The position numbers and the translations under genes are program-made. From the NCBI RefSeq assembly GCF_019038435.1, contig NZ_JAGPOX010000017.1, positions 24,008-88,007 on the forward strand: a DNA stretch of 64,000 bases, written 5' to 3'. Positions 17,830 to 26,952 of this stretch are shown piece after piece. The notes under the pieces are model-generated. The model searched no databases. It was not told the DNA's origin and saw only the letters and a list, made by a program, of their open reading frames with translations. Origin of the DNA: Nocardia alni (GTDB taxonomy: Bacteria > Actinomycetota > Actinomycetes > Mycobacteriales > Mycobacteriaceae). The first letter of the stretch is position 1, and every line of letters starts with the position of its first letter.

Positions 17830-17842
17830 AACGGAGTGGGTC

Positions 17843-19072
17843 ATGACGACATCTCGGATCGGCGAATCGGGGCACTCGCCGGCCGCGCCCGGGCAGTGGC
17901 GCGATCGCAAGCGATACCTGTGGCTGCTGGGATTGGTGGCTCCGACCGCGTTGCTGGTGGCGGCCGCGCTGGTCTGGGCGTTCAATCAGCTCGGCTGGCA
18001 GGCGATCTCGCCGGTCTGGTGGTGGATCGGCCCGATCCTGGTCTACGTGCTGCTGCCGAGTCTGGACATGTTCTTCGGTCCCGACGGGCAGAATCCGCCG
18101 GACGAGGTGATGCAGCGGCTCGAGAACGACAGGTACTACCGCTACTGCACCTACGCCTACATCCCGTTCCAGCTGGTCAGCATGGTCTTCGCCGGCTATC
18201 TGTGGACGGCCTCGAATCTGTCGTGGCTGGGCATCGACGGCGGTCTGGGCGTGGTCTCCAAGATCGGCCTGGCGCTGAGCATCGGCACCATGGGCGGCGT
18301 GGGCATCAACACCGCCCACGAACTCGGGCACAAGAAGGATCAGCTCGAGCGCTGGCTCTCGAAGATCACGCTGGCCCAGACGGCCTACGGCCACTTCTAT
18401 ATCGAGCACAATCGAGGCCATCACGTGCGGGTCGCGACGCCCGAGGACCCCGCGAGCGCGCGCTTCGGCGAGAGTTTCTGGACCTTCCTGCCGCGCAGCG
18501 TATGGGGCAGTCTGCGCTCGTCGTGGGAGCTGGAGAAGGCCCGGCTGCACAGAATGGGCAAGGGGCCGTGGACGATCCGCAACGACATCCTCAACGCCTG
18601 GTTGATGACGGTGATCCTGTGGGGCGCGCTGATCGCGATCTTCGGACCGATGATCCTGCCGTACCTGATCGTGCAGGCCGTCTACGGCTTCGCGCTGCTG
18701 GAGACGGTGAACTATCTGGAGCACTACGGGCTGCTGCGGCAGCGGACGGCGAACGGGCGCTACGAGCGGTGCACTCCGATGCACAGCTGGAACTCCGATC
18801 ACATCGTGACCAACATCTTTCTGTACCACCTGCAGCGGCACAGTGATCATCACGCCAATCCGACACGTCGCTATCAGACGTTGCGCAGTGTGGACGGTGC
18901 GCCGAACCTGCCCAGCGGGTACGCCAGCATGATCACCCTGGCCTATTTCCCGCCGCTGTGGCGCAGGGTGATGGACCACCGGGTGCTGGACCATTACGAC
19001 GGCGACATCACCCGGGTGAACATCCAGCCCGCCGTGCGGGAGCGGGTCCTGGCGAAGTACGGGGTGCGGTGA
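17843..19072 (+). CDS. alkB: Alkane 1-monooxygenase
   Basis: AlkB is an integral-membrane di-iron enzyme that hydroxylates the terminal carbon of medium-chain n-alkanes. The protein is 409 aa with six hydrophobic segments (for example [20 protein letters not shown]). All histidine boxes are present: [28 protein letters not shown], the conserved [10 protein letters not shown], and [16 protein letters not shown]. Electrons come from rubredoxin. Its stop overlaps the start of the first rubredoxin gene (GTGATG), and four genes to 20638 overlap in series, a tight operon. Confidence 0.96.
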   Translation: MTTSRIGESGHSPAAPGQWRDRKRYLWLLGLVAPTALLVAAALVWAFNQLGWQAISPVWWWIGPILVYVLLPSLDMFFGPDGQNPPDEVMQRLENDRYYRYCTYAYIPFQLVSMVFAGYLWTASNLSWLGIDGGLGVVSKIGLALSIGTMGGVGINTAHELGHKKDQLERWLSKITLAQTAYGHFYIEHNRGHHVRVATPEDPASARFGESFWTFLPRSVWGSLRSSWELEKARLHRMGKGPWTIRNDILNAWLMTVILWGALIAIFGPMILPYLIVQAVYGFALLETVNYLEHYGLLRQRTANGRYERCTPMHSWNSDHIVTNIFLYHLQRHSDHHANPTRRYQTLRSVDGAPNLPSGYASMITLAYFPPLWRRVMDHRVLDHYDGDITRVNIQPAVRERVLAKYGVR

Positions 19073-19227
19073 TGGCCGCCTACCGCTGCCCGGTCTGCGA
19101 ATACGTCTACGACGAGACCACCGGAGCGCCGCGCGAGGGATTCCCGGCGGGGACCCCGTGGTCGGAGATACCCGACGACTGGTGCTGTCCCGACTGTGGA
19201 GTCAGAGAGAAGGTCGACTTCGAATGA
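19072..19227 (+). CDS. rubA1: Rubredoxin (AlkG1-type)
   Basis: A 51 aa iron-sulfur protein with one Fe(Cys)4 site: [12 protein letters not shown] and [15 protein letters not shown]. It lies between alkB and a second rubredoxin gene. In Rhodococcus and relatives two rubredoxins follow alkB; the first is usually the AlkG1 type, which cannot replace AlkG2 in electron transfer to AlkB and whose role is unclear. The assignment to AlkG1 is from order and sequence style. The start overlaps the alkB stop and the end overlaps the next gene by 4 bp. Confidence 0.9.
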   Translation: MAAYRCPVCEYVYDETTGAPREGFPAGTPWSEIPDDWCCPDCGVREKVDFE

Positions 19228-19409
19228 GTACCGACTACAAGCTGTTCCGTTGCCTGCAATGCGGTTTCGAATACGACGAGGCGCTGGGCTGGCCCGAGGA
19301 CGGCATCACGCCCGGCACCCGCTGGGACGACATTCCCGAGGATTGGTCGTGCCCCGATTGCGGTGCGGCGAAGACCGATTTCGAGATGGTCGAGGTCACT
19401 CGCGTATGA
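19224..19409 (+). CDS. rubA2: Rubredoxin (AlkG2-type, electron donor to AlkB)
   Basis: A 61 aa rubredoxin. Cysteine pairs are [19 protein letters not shown] and [18 protein letters not shown]. The stretch [18 protein letters not shown] and the FEMVEV tail are typical of AlkG2-type proteins that pass electrons from rubredoxin reductase to AlkB. It overlaps rubA1 by 4 bp (ATGA) and the reductase gene by 4 bp. Confidence 0.93.
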   Translation: MSTDYKLFRCLQCGFEYDEALGWPEDGITPGTRWDDIPEDWSCPDCGAAKTDFEMVEVTRV

Positions 19410-20638
19410 GCGGCCGGATCGTGATCGCGGGTGCGGGCGTGGCCGGAGCGACCGCGGCCCGAACCCTGCGCGCCGAGGGATACACCGGCCGGATCGTGCT
19501 CGTCGGCGCGGAGCATCACCCGCCGTACCGGCGTCCGATGGTGTCGAAGGATCTGCTCGCCGGGGCCCGCGGCCTCGACCGGTGCCTGCTCGAACCCGAA
19601 AGATACTGGGCGCAGCACGATATCGATCTGCGGGTGGCGACCACCGTCGCCGATATCGACACCGGCCGCGGCCGCGTGTGGCTGAGCGACGGTGAATCGC
19701 TCGGCTACGACAGCCTGCTGCTGGCCACCGGTGCGCGGGCGCGACGGATCGAACAACATCCGCCGGTACGGGTGCGCACCCTGCGCGACGTGGCCGATAT
19801 CGGACCGCTGCGCGAGGCGATCGAGAGCGGTCCGCTGCTGATCATCGGCGCCGGGCTGGTGGGGCTCGAGGTCGCCGCGACCGCGCGGGGACTGGGCGGG
19901 CAGGTCCGTATTCTGCACGCGGGCGCCACACCGTTGGACCGCATTGTGCCGCAGGAGATCTCGAGGGTCGTGCGGGATCTGCACGCCGAACACGACGTGC
20001 GGATCGATGACCATGTGCGTCTGGCCGGGGTGGCACAGATCGATGGGGAGGGAGTCATCGCGACCGCGTCCGACGGCCGCACGTGGACGGCCTCGTCCGC
20101 GCTGGTGGCGATCGGTGCGGCGCCCGACACCGCGCTCGCCCGGACTGCCGGAATCGCCGTCGACAACGGCATTCTCGTCGATGAGCGGTACCGTACCTCG
20201 GCGCCGGGAGTATTCGCCGCCGGTGACGTGGCGAGCCGTTTCATCACGCGTCGCGGCGGCCACGAACGTTGCGAACACTGGAACAGTGCGCTGGCCCAGG
20301 GCGCGGCCGCCGCGAAATCCATGCTGGGCCAGCCGGTTAGCGAACCCGAGGTTCCGTGGGGATGGTCCAGCCAGTACGGTGTCAGCCTGCACTTCGCGGG
20401 GTGGATGCAGCCGCACGACGAACTGATAGTCCGGGGATCGATCGAATCGCGGAATTTCATCGCGCTGGCGCTGTCCGGCGGTGCGTTGTCCGGCGCGGTA
20501 GCCGTCGGCAGGCCCAGGGATATCAGGGCGGTCCGGCAACTGATCGCGAGCGGTGCGGTACGGGCGAGCGCGGACTGGGCCGACGAGTCGCTCGATCTCG
20601 CTCAGTTGGTCGGCATCGCCTTGTCCGCTCTGCGCTGA
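19406..20638 (+). CDS. rubB: Rubredoxin reductase (FAD-dependent)
   Basis: A 410 aa flavoprotein that moves electrons from NAD(P)H to rubredoxin. FAD-binding [14 protein letters not shown] is at the N-terminus. [14 protein letters not shown], the NAD-binding [18 protein letters not shown] near residue 145, and [10 protein letters not shown] around 270 follow in the order of the rubredoxin/ferredoxin reductase family. It is the last gene of the alkB operon. The ATG at 19406 overlaps rubA2. A DUF2461 gene converges on it with 106 bp between. Confidence 0.93.
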   Translation: MSGRIVIAGAGVAGATAARTLRAEGYTGRIVLVGAEHHPPYRRPMVSKDLLAGARGLDRCLLEPERYWAQHDIDLRVATTVADIDTGRGRVWLSDGESLGYDSLLLATGARARRIEQHPPVRVRTLRDVADIGPLREAIESGPLLIIGAGLVGLEVAATARGLGGQVRILHAGATPLDRIVPQEISRVVRDLHAEHDVRIDDHVRLAGVAQIDGEGVIATASDGRTWTASSALVAIGAAPDTALARTAGIAVDNGILVDERYRTSAPGVFAAGDVASRFITRRGGHERCEHWNSALAQGAAAAKSMLGQPVSEPEVPWGWSSQYGVSLHFAGWMQPHDELIVRGSIESRNFIALALSGGALSGAVAVGRPRDIRAVRQLIASGAVRASADWADESLDLAQLVGIALSALR

Positions 20639-20744
20639 GCGCTCGAACTCGCACGGCCACAGCCAATTCCATGGCCGGCTGGCATTCACGGTGCCCCCGA
20701 GCCGGTTTCGATGGCTGTCGGCCGAAAGATGCCGGGCCGACGGG

Positions 20745-21395
20745 TCAATCCCGTCCTTGCAGACCGGTGGTGACGGCCGCGATCCACTCCATGACCGGAC
20801 GCATGGCCTCCCAGGACTTGCGGATCTCGGTGGCCGCGCGGGCAGTGGGCAGCCAGTCGGGGGCGCCGAACTCGCGGCTGACCACCAGGGATTTGTGCCG
20901 GAGCAGCTCGATGCGGGGGTGGTCGGCGGAGTAGCCCTTGGGCTGGGTCTTCAGTTTGTCGCCGCCGACGGTATATCCGGCCGCGGCGACGTCGGCGAGA
21001 ATCTTCTCCAGTTCGTGCCCGCGCACCTCGTCGTCGATCGTGGCGCGCAGGCGGGCCAGCTGGTCGGGGGAGGCGGAGTAGATCCCGGCCGCCACATACA
21101 GACCTGGCGCGCCGATCTGTACGTACCAGCCCGCACCCGGCGCCGCGTGCACGACGGCGCCCTGATGGTCCTTGTACGGGGTCTTGTCCTTGGCGAATCG
21201 CACGTCGCGGTAGGGGCGGAAGATCTTTGCCGGGCCGAAATCGGCCTCCAACTCGGCGATCAGCGCGGCCATCGGCGCGCGCACGGCGGAATCGTAGACA
21301 TCCTTGTGCGCTGTCCAGAATGCCTTGGAATTGTCGGCCTCGAGATCCTCGTAGAAATCCAGTCCCGCCAAAGGGAAGCCCGCGAACCTACTCAT
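20745..21395 (-). CDS. DUF2461 family protein
   Basis: A 216 aa protein of unknown function. It has the family's opening (RFAGFPLAGLDFYEDLEADN), KDVYDSAVRAPMAALIAELE, FRPYRDVRFAKDKTPYKDHQGAVV in the centre and DWLPTARAATEIRKSWEAM towards the end. No catalytic residues are known for the family. A degraded copy of its 3' end is present at 16999, on the far side of the alkB operon. Confidence 0.9.
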   Translation of the reverse strand: MSRFAGFPLAGLDFYEDLEADNSKAFWTAHKDVYDSAVRAPMAALIAELEADFGPAKIFRPYRDVRFAKDKTPYKDHQGAVVHAAPGAGWYVQIGAPGLYVAAGIYSASPDQLARLRATIDDEVRGHELEKILADVAAAGYTVGGDKLKTQPKGYSADHPRIELLRHKSLVVSREFGAPDWLPTARAATEIRKSWEAMRPVMEWIAAVTTGLQGRD

Positions 21396-21433
21396 GTCCT
21401 CAACCTAGCGCGGCGCTGTGACAAGGAAGCGCT

Positions 21434-21823
21434 CTAGTGCCGCGGTGCGAACTGGAAGATGACCACCAGCGCGATGGCCGTCGCGGCGGCCGAGGCCAAT
21501 GCGGCCCATTTGCCCAGACCTTCGCCGCGCCTGTGGCCGATCACGCCCGATATCACGCCGATCGGGCCCAGCAACCAGACGCAGGAGACCACGGTGAGGA
21601 TGGCACAGACGAAGCCCACCACGGAGAACACCGCGTGGCCCACCCGCGCCAGCCATGATTCGGCCGGGTTGCGCCTCGGATGGCGATGGCACGGAACAGG
21701 ATCGGGGCCGAGGCGCTTCCAGCTGCCGGACACTTCGTCGACATGCTCACCGGGGTGGTCGGGCGGCTGCGCACCCGGATACTGCCAGCTGGCATCGGGA
21801 TCATCGCCGAACTCCGATCCCAC
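21434..21823 (-). CDS. Small membrane protein, DUF4190-like
   Basis: About 129 aa. The N-terminal half is soluble and acidic (GSEFGDDPDASWQYPGAQPP). The C-terminal half has two hydrophobic segments, VGHAVFSVVGFVCAILTVV with LLGPIGVISGVIG, and ALASAAATAIALVVIFQF. This is the DUF4190 arrangement. GTG at 21823 has AAGGG 7 bases upstream; the same frame reaches 21994, but those residues are arginine/proline-rich shadow of the neighbouring gene. Function unknown. Confidence 0.65.
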   Translation of the reverse strand: MGSEFGDDPDASWQYPGAQPPDHPGEHVDEVSGSWKRLGPDPVPCHRHPRRNPAESWLARVGHAVFSVVGFVCAILTVVSCVWLLGPIGVISGVIGHRRGEGLGKWAALASAAATAIALVVIFQFAPRH

Positions 21824-21897
21824 GACTATCCCTTCGCCCTCGATGCACTGCCGACGCGGCATCCACGCTGCCGGGTCGGGGCCTTTCGCTCCTGTGC

Positions 21898-22218
21898 TCA
21901 GTCCTCCGGCTCCGCGACCACTTCCATCGCCGCGACCTCGGCCGGGCGGCCGTCCTCGGCGCGCTGCTCGTCCCGGCGACGGCGCCGGGTCCACGACTGA
22001 TCCAGGTCGGCCGTGATGCCCTGACGCCCGTCGTCGTCGTGATAGCCGATGACCAGGTTTCGCTGCGGGTCTTCGATGGCGCGCTCGTATTCGCGTACCT
22101 CGTCGGCCTGCTCGTCGTCACCGAGGTCGTAGTCGAGGTCCTGATCGTCCGCCTCGTCATCATCGCGCAACGCGAGGACCTCATCGATCAGCGGATCCGG
22201 ATCCCGATCCGTGGCCAT
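21898..22218 (-). CDS. Small acidic hypothetical protein
   Basis: A 106 aa, very acidic protein (MATDRDPDPLIDEVLALRDD; DEADDQDLDYDLGDDEQADE). A conserved-looking core is ERAIEDPQRNLVIGYHDDDG. GGTGGT precedes the ATG at 22218. It lies between the DUF4190-like gene and prs on the same strand. I recognise no family; the charge suggests a soluble or protein-binding role. Confidence 0.55.
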   Translation of the reverse strand: MATDRDPDPLIDEVLALRDDDEADDQDLDYDLGDDEQADEVREYERAIEDPQRNLVIGYHDDDGRQGITADLDQSWTRRRRRDEQRAEDGRPAEVAAMEVVAEPED

Positions 22219-22334
22219 ATGTCCAACACCACCTCTCCGCGAGCGCACAAGGGGTAACTACAGACCACGCTACCGTCAATGGCGTCCGGAGAGAACCACC
22301 ACCGCGACCTGTGCGCAGCGGAGAGCGGATTCGG

Positions 22335-23315
22335 TTAGGCGATGCCGTTGAACAGGCCCGTCACCGAGCCGTTCTCGAACACCTCACGAATCGTGCGGGC
22401 CAGCAGCGGAGCGATCGAGAGCACCGTGAGCGACGGGAACTTCTTGTCCTCGGTGATCGGCAGCGTGTTGGTGACGATCACCTCCTTGGCGCCACAGCTG
22501 GACAGGCGTTCGGCGGCGGGATGCGACAGCACGCCGTGGGTGGCGGCGATGATCACGTCGCCCGCCCCGGCCTCGTGCAGCACGCGCACGGCCTCGGCGA
22601 TGGTGCCGCCGGTGTCGATCATGTCGTCGATCAGGATGCAGGTGCGGCCCTCGACGTCACCGACCGGGCGGTGCGATTTGACCTGGTTGGGCACCAGCGG
22701 GTCGCGGGTCTTGTGGATGAACGCGACCGGCGCGCCGCCGAGCGAGTCGGCCCACTTCTCGGCGACCTTGACCCGGCCCGCGTCGGGGGATACGACGGTG
22801 ACGTGGTCGGTGACGTAGTGGGTGCGCACGTACTCCGACAGCTGGATCAGCGCGTGCATATGATCCACCGGGCCGTCGAAGAAGCCCTGGATCTGGTCGG
22901 TGTGCAGGTCGACGGTGATGATGCGGTCCGCGCCCGCGGTCTTGAGCAGGTCGGCGACCAGGCGCGCGGAGATGGGCTCGCGGCCCCGGTGCTTCTTGTC
23001 CTGGCGGGCGTAGGGGTAGAAGGGCAGCACCGAGGTGATCCGCTTGGCCGACCCGCGTTTGAGCGCGTCGATCATGATCAGGTGCTCCATCAGCCACTCG
23101 TTCAGCGGGGCCGGGAAGCTTTGCAGCACAAAGGCATCCGAGCCGCGCACCGATTCCTCGAATCGGACGAAGATCTCGCCGTTGGCGAAATCACGGGCGG
23201 TTTGCGGAGTGATCGAGACGTCGAGTTCCTTGGCGACCTGCTCGGCCAACTCGGGGTGAGCGCGGCCGGAGAACAGCATCAGGTTCTTCTGGTTATCGGT
23301 CGAGAACGCGGTCAC
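22335..23315 (-). CDS. prs: Ribose-phosphate pyrophosphokinase
   Basis: Makes PRPP from ribose 5-phosphate and ATP for nucleotide, histidine and tryptophan synthesis, and in actinobacteria also for decaprenyl-phosphoribose. 326 aa, class I. The flexible loop region is [19 protein letters not shown], the ATP/ribose-binding [17 protein letters not shown] and the PRPP loop [13 protein letters not shown]. The GTG start overlaps the glmU stop (GTGA), so glmU-prs is one operon, as in mycobacteria. Confidence 0.97.
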   Translation of the reverse strand: MTAFSTDNQKNLMLFSGRAHPELAEQVAKELDVSITPQTARDFANGEIFVRFEESVRGSDAFVLQSFPAPLNEWLMEHLIMIDALKRGSAKRITSVLPFYPYARQDKKHRGREPISARLVADLLKTAGADRIITVDLHTDQIQGFFDGPVDHMHALIQLSEYVRTHYVTDHVTVVSPDAGRVKVAEKWADSLGGAPVAFIHKTRDPLVPNQVKSHRPVGDVEGRTCILIDDMIDTGGTIAEAVRVLHEAGAGDVIIAATHGVLSHPAAERLSSCGAKEVIVTNTLPITEDKKFPSLTVLSIAPLLARTIREVFENGSVTGLFNGIA

Positions 23316-24802
23316 TCTGTATTGCCATCCTTTTGCTCGATTGCCTGACCCGACATGTCAGCGGCCGCGATTGCCTCGGCCGCAGCCTGTGCCGCAGCGG
23401 TCCCGGGTCGGTTCCGCTGCACCCAGCCCTCGATATTTCGCTGCGCCCCGCCCGATACCGCAAGAGCGCCCGGTGGAACGTTTCTACGCAGCACAGTACC
23501 CGCCCCGGAATAGACGCCGTCACCGACCGTGATAGGTGCGATGAACATGGTGTCGCTGCCCGTGCGGACATGTGATCCCACGGTCGTATGGTGCTTGTTT
23601 ACCCCGTCGTAATTGACGAAAACGCTGGACGCGCCGATATTGCTGTACTCGCCGATCGTCGCGTCACCCACGTAGGTCAGGTGGGGCACCTTCGAATGTG
23701 CGCCGATGGAGGCATTTTTGGTCTCGACGAATGCTCCGATTTTGCCGGAATCGCCCAGGACGGTGCCCGGCCGCAGGTATGCGAATGGGCCGATGACAGC
23801 TCGGGGACCGACGGTCGCGCCCTCGCCGTGCGTGCGCACCACGCGTGCGCCCTCGCCGACGATCACATCGGTGAGCGTGCTGTCCGGGCCGATCTCGGCG
23901 TCCTCGCCGATCACCGTGGCGCCCAGGAGTTGGACGCCCGGCCGCAGCACCGCGTCGCGCTCGATCCGCACCCCGGCGTCGATCCAGGTGGTGGCCGGAT
24001 CCATGATCGTGACCCCGGCGCGCATATGTCGCTCCACGATATATCGGTTCATCGTGCGGGCGGCCTCGGCCATCTGCACCCGGTCGTTGACCCCGGTGAC
24101 CTTGGCCCAGTCCACCAGCCGCGCCCCATGTACCGGATGCCCGGCCTCGCGGGCCAGCTTCAGCACATCGGTCAGATACAGCTCGTGCTGGGCGTTCGCC
24201 GTGGTCAGGCGCTCGACCATCTGGCGAAGCACGGTGACGTCGAAGACGTAGACACCGGAGTTGACCTCGGTGATCGCGACCTGCTCCGGCGTGGCGTCGA
24301 CGTGTTCGACGATCTCCTGCAGACGGCCGTGCGCGTCGCGCACGATGCGGCCGTAGCCGTTGGCGTCGTCGGGCACGAAGGTCAGGACGGTGACCGCGGA
24401 GCGTTCGGGATAGCTGCGATGATCCGCCAGCAGGCCGGACAGGGTGTGCCCGTCCAGCAGCGGCACGTCGGCGGAGGTCACCAGCAGATCGCCGGTGAAG
24501 TCCGCGGGCAGCGATTCCAGGGCGCACTGCACCGCGTGGCCGGTGCCCAGCTGTTGTTCCTGGACGGCCGCGACGATATCTCGATGCAGTTCCGCCGCAA
24601 CGGTATTCACCGCCGCGCCGACCTGCTCACGATCGTGACCGATGACGGTGACCAGATAGGTGGGGTCGATCTCGTGCGCGGCGTGCAGCGCGTGCGCCAG
24701 CATGCTGCGGCCGGCCATGGAATGCAGCACCTTCGCGGTCTTCGACCGCATTCGGGTTCCTGCCCCGGCGGCGAGAACGACGACGGCGGTCTGCTGTGGC
24801 AT
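23312..24802 (-). CDS. glmU: Bifunctional N-acetylglucosamine-1-phosphate uridyltransferase / acetyltransferase
   Basis: GlmU makes UDP-GlcNAc in two steps for peptidoglycan. 496 aa. The N-terminal nucleotidyltransferase has [20 protein letters not shown] and the ligand region QLGTGHAVQ and TSADVPLL. The C-terminal left-handed beta helix acetyltransferase has the acetyl-CoA and GlcN-1-P site regions [20 protein letters not shown] and [11 protein letters not shown]. The ~25 residue alanine-rich tail is usual in actinobacteria. A GGGAG site precedes the ATG. tRNA-Gln lies just upstream on the same strand. Confidence 0.97.
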   Translation of the reverse strand: MPQQTAVVVLAAGAGTRMRSKTAKVLHSMAGRSMLAHALHAAHEIDPTYLVTVIGHDREQVGAAVNTVAAELHRDIVAAVQEQQLGTGHAVQCALESLPADFTGDLLVTSADVPLLDGHTLSGLLADHRSYPERSAVTVLTFVPDDANGYGRIVRDAHGRLQEIVEHVDATPEQVAITEVNSGVYVFDVTVLRQMVERLTTANAQHELYLTDVLKLAREAGHPVHGARLVDWAKVTGVNDRVQMAEAARTMNRYIVERHMRAGVTIMDPATTWIDAGVRIERDAVLRPGVQLLGATVIGEDAEIGPDSTLTDVIVGEGARVVRTHGEGATVGPRAVIGPFAYLRPGTVLGDSGKIGAFVETKNASIGAHSKVPHLTYVGDATIGEYSNIGASSVFVNYDGVNKHHTTVGSHVRTGSDTMFIAPITVGDGVYSGAGTVLRRNVPPGALAVSGGAQRNIEGWVQRNRPGTAAAQAAAEAIAAADMSGQAIEQKDGNTE

Positions 24803-24876
24803 GGATCTCCCTCGGCTGGCGTCGTCGGGTGTAGCAGGGGTTGTCGCGGACCAAGAATAGTCATCGCGCCCCTGAG

Positions 24877-24947
24877 CTCCGCCGCCAGGACTCGAACCTG
24901 GACTAACTGAACCAAAATCAGTGGTGCTGCCATTACACTACGGCGGA
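24877..24947 (-). tRNA. tRNA-Gln (anticodon TTG)
   Basis: On the minus strand the acceptor arms TCCGCCG and CGGCGGA pair perfectly, with discriminator G. The anticodon loop is TTTTGGT (anticodon TTG, reads CAA/CAG) on a five-pair stem ACTGA/TCAGT. The T arm is CCAGG-TTCGAGT-CCTGG. CCA is not encoded. It lies upstream of glmU, as tRNA-Gln does in several actinobacteria. Confidence 0.95.
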
Positions 24948-25305
24948 TTGCCACACCGGCGGAGTTCGCGAACCCGCCGCTGCGCACGGCATGCGCGTAG
25001 ATCCTCGCATGCTTGGCCGCCTCTGCGCCAGTTCGCCACGTAGCCGGGTGCGGCGAGGCGCGGTTCGCGCGCCGACTCCGGGCGCCGGCCGAGGTGGCCG
25101 CTGTCCCAACCGGTAGCCGGTGGGGCGCATGAGTCCGGCCCGAGGCGCGCAGAGGCGGGGGAGCGTGTGGCGAACAACAGTGGTCTGCAAGAGTTGTCGG
25201 TATAAGCCGGAGGGATGCGCTGGGAGGTGGAGGCTTGCGAGCGACCGATACACGCGGTTGGGCCGGGCTCGCTCGGGCCGGAGTCGAGTGCCGGAGGCGT
25301 GGGGC
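24948..25305. other. Intergenic region between tRNA-Gln and TetR gene
   Basis: 358 bp holding the tRNA-Gln/glmU promoter side and the TetR promoter. Frames on both strands are arginine-rich shadows without ribosome binding sites. A short palindrome, AACCGGTAGCCGGT, lies near 25109. I see no gene. Confidence 0.4.
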
Positions 25306-25977
25306 ATGACCGATCGCAGTGATCGCGTGCCGCGCCCCCGGATGACCGGTACGCAGCGGCGCCAGCAACTCATCGAGATCGGCCGGGCGCTGTTCGCCGA
25401 GCGCGGCTACGACGCCACGTCGATCGAGGAGATCGCCCAGCGCGCCCAGGTGTCCAAACCCGTTGTGTACGAACATTTCGGTGGTAAAGAGGGCCTGTAC
25501 GCGGTCGTGGTGGACCGGGAGATGTCCTCGTTGCTGGACATGATCAACTCCTCGCTCACCCAGAACCGCTCGCGCGTGCGGCTCGAGCAGGTGGCACTGG
25601 CGTTGCTGACGTATATCGAAGAGCGCACCGACGGCTTCCGCATCCTCATGCGCGATCAGCCCGCCGCCGCGGCCGAGGGCACCTATTCGAGCCTGCTGAA
25701 CGAGGCGGTGAATCAGGTCGCGTACATCCTGGCCGGGGATTTCGAGCGGCGTGGATTGGATACCAGCCTGGCGACCCTCTATGCGCAGGCGTTGGTCGGC
25801 ATGGTCGCGACGGCGGCGACGTGGTGGCTGGACGAGCGTGAGCCGTCCAAGGAAGTGGTCGCGGCCCATCTGGTCAATCTGTGCTGGAACGGTCTGACCG
25901 GCCTGGAATCCGACCCACGGCTGGCTTCCCAGTGGACTCGGGGGACGGGTGAACGGCCGAGCGGAACAGCCTCCTAG
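25306..25977 (+). CDS. TetR family regulator (Rv1019-like)
   Basis: A 223 aa TetR protein. The helix-turn-helix is in TQRRQQLIEIGRALFAERGY and IEEIAQRAQVSKPVVYEHFG. The C-terminal ligand domain includes MRDQPAAAAEGTYSSLLNEA. The ATG at 25306 has CCGGAGG upstream. Its place between glmU and mfd matches mycobacterial Rv1019, which is known to be autoregulatory; orthology here is from position and architecture. Confidence 0.85.
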   Translation: MTDRSDRVPRPRMTGTQRRQQLIEIGRALFAERGYDATSIEEIAQRAQVSKPVVYEHFGGKEGLYAVVVDREMSSLLDMINSSLTQNRSRVRLEQVALALLTYIEERTDGFRILMRDQPAAAAEGTYSSLLNEAVNQVAYILAGDFERRGLDTSLATLYAQALVGMVATAATWWLDEREPSKEVVAAHLVNLCWNGLTGLESDPRLASQWTRGTGERPSGTAS

Positions 25978-26077
25978 CGAGCACGTAGCGCGGCAAGGGG
26001 GGAAGAACTGGACAGTTAGCCCAAAAATAGCGATGGAGGCCGGTCTGAATGCTCGATTCCACTGGCGGGGGCCTGAC

Positions 26078-26158
26078 GGATGGTACGGTTCATCCATCCT
26101 TCAAGTGCTGTTCGAGCTCTGATGTCGGTCAACTTCGGGATTTCGGTCTACTTCAGGA
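26078..26158 (+). promoter_or_regulatory. Palindrome and direct repeats upstream of the receptor-like regulator
   Basis: GGATGG (26078-26083) and CCATCC (26094-26099) make a 22 bp palindrome with 10 bp spacer, the size of gamma-butyrolactone autoregulatory elements. Two 16 bp direct repeats follow 18 bp apart, TCGGTCAACTTCGGGA (26125-26140) and TCGGTCTACTTCAGGA (26143-26158). They end 27 bp before the ScbR-like ATG. Probable self-regulation is inferred. Confidence 0.45.
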
Positions 26159-26185
26159 TGGCTGGTTTGAGGACAGGCGGATCTG

Positions 26186-26833
26186 ATGGCTAGGCAAGCG
26201 CGCGCGGAAATCACGCGCGATTCGGTCCTCGCGGGCGCGGCCGATGTCTTTCTGCGCCTGGGTTATGCGAATGCGAGCCTGAGCGAGATCATCTCGCAGT
26301 CGAACGTTACCAAGGGCGCCCTGTACTTCCACTTCGGCTCCAAGGAGGAGCTCGCCCGCGCGGTGGTCGATCAGGGCAACGAACGGTTGATCAGTGCCTG
26401 CCAGGGCTTCTTCGATCCGCGCGTGCCCGCGCTCGAGGCGGCCATCGGAATCACCTATGTCGTCGCCGATCTCACCATGAACGACCCGATGGTCGGCGCC
26501 ATGCTGAAGCTGACCCACCAGATCGGCGACTACCGCGGCGCCAGCGGCGACAACATCGCCAAGAACTGGGGTGAGACGCACCGCCTGCTCGCCGAGCGTG
26601 CCATCGCCCAGGGCGACCTGAAGCCCGACCTCGACCCCGATACGATCGGCATGCTGCTGCAGGAGATGACGGCGGGCGTGCACATCACCGCCGTCGGCAC
26701 GGAGTCGATCGACCAGATGGCGGTGCGCATGGAGCGCGTCTGGTATTTCCTGCTGCCGTCCATCGTGCCGGAGGAGAAGGTGGCCTACTTCCGTGAGTTC
26801 GCCGCGCGACGGTTGCGGCGGTACGTGCCCTAG
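26186..26833 (+). CDS. ScbR/ArpA-type gamma-butyrolactone receptor-like TetR regulator
   Basis: A 215 aa regulator. The N-terminal DNA-binding domain [20 protein letters not shown], then [20 protein letters not shown] and [13 protein letters not shown], is typical of the ScbR/ArpA/CprB group that binds autoregulator lactones. The ligand domain contains [13 protein letters not shown], with a Trp where receptors have a conserved one. No lactone synthase (AfsA/ScbA-like) is encoded within the window, so it looks like an orphan receptor. It sits alone between a TetR gene and mfd. Confidence 0.8.
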   Translation: MARQARAEITRDSVLAGAADVFLRLGYANASLSEIISQSNVTKGALYFHFGSKEELARAVVDQGNERLISACQGFFDPRVPALEAAIGITYVVADLTMNDPMVGAMLKLTHQIGDYRGASGDNIAKNWGETHRLLAERAIAQGDLKPDLDPDTIGMLLQEMTAGVHITAVGTESIDQMAVRMERVWYFLLPSIVPEEKVAYFREFAARRLRRYVP

Positions 26834-26952
26834 GGGCCGATACCCGCGGCGGCCGGCTCCCGGAGAGTACCGGGGACGCGAACCTGTCGGAGGTGGTGGC
26901 TAGACTGCGTTTCGCCGCCCCTAAACCGCTGATCCGCGCCAGGAGTCTGTTC

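Noticed and set aside
22335..24802. Plus-strand frames opposite prs and glmU
   Set aside because: Both core genes are unmistakable on the minus strand.
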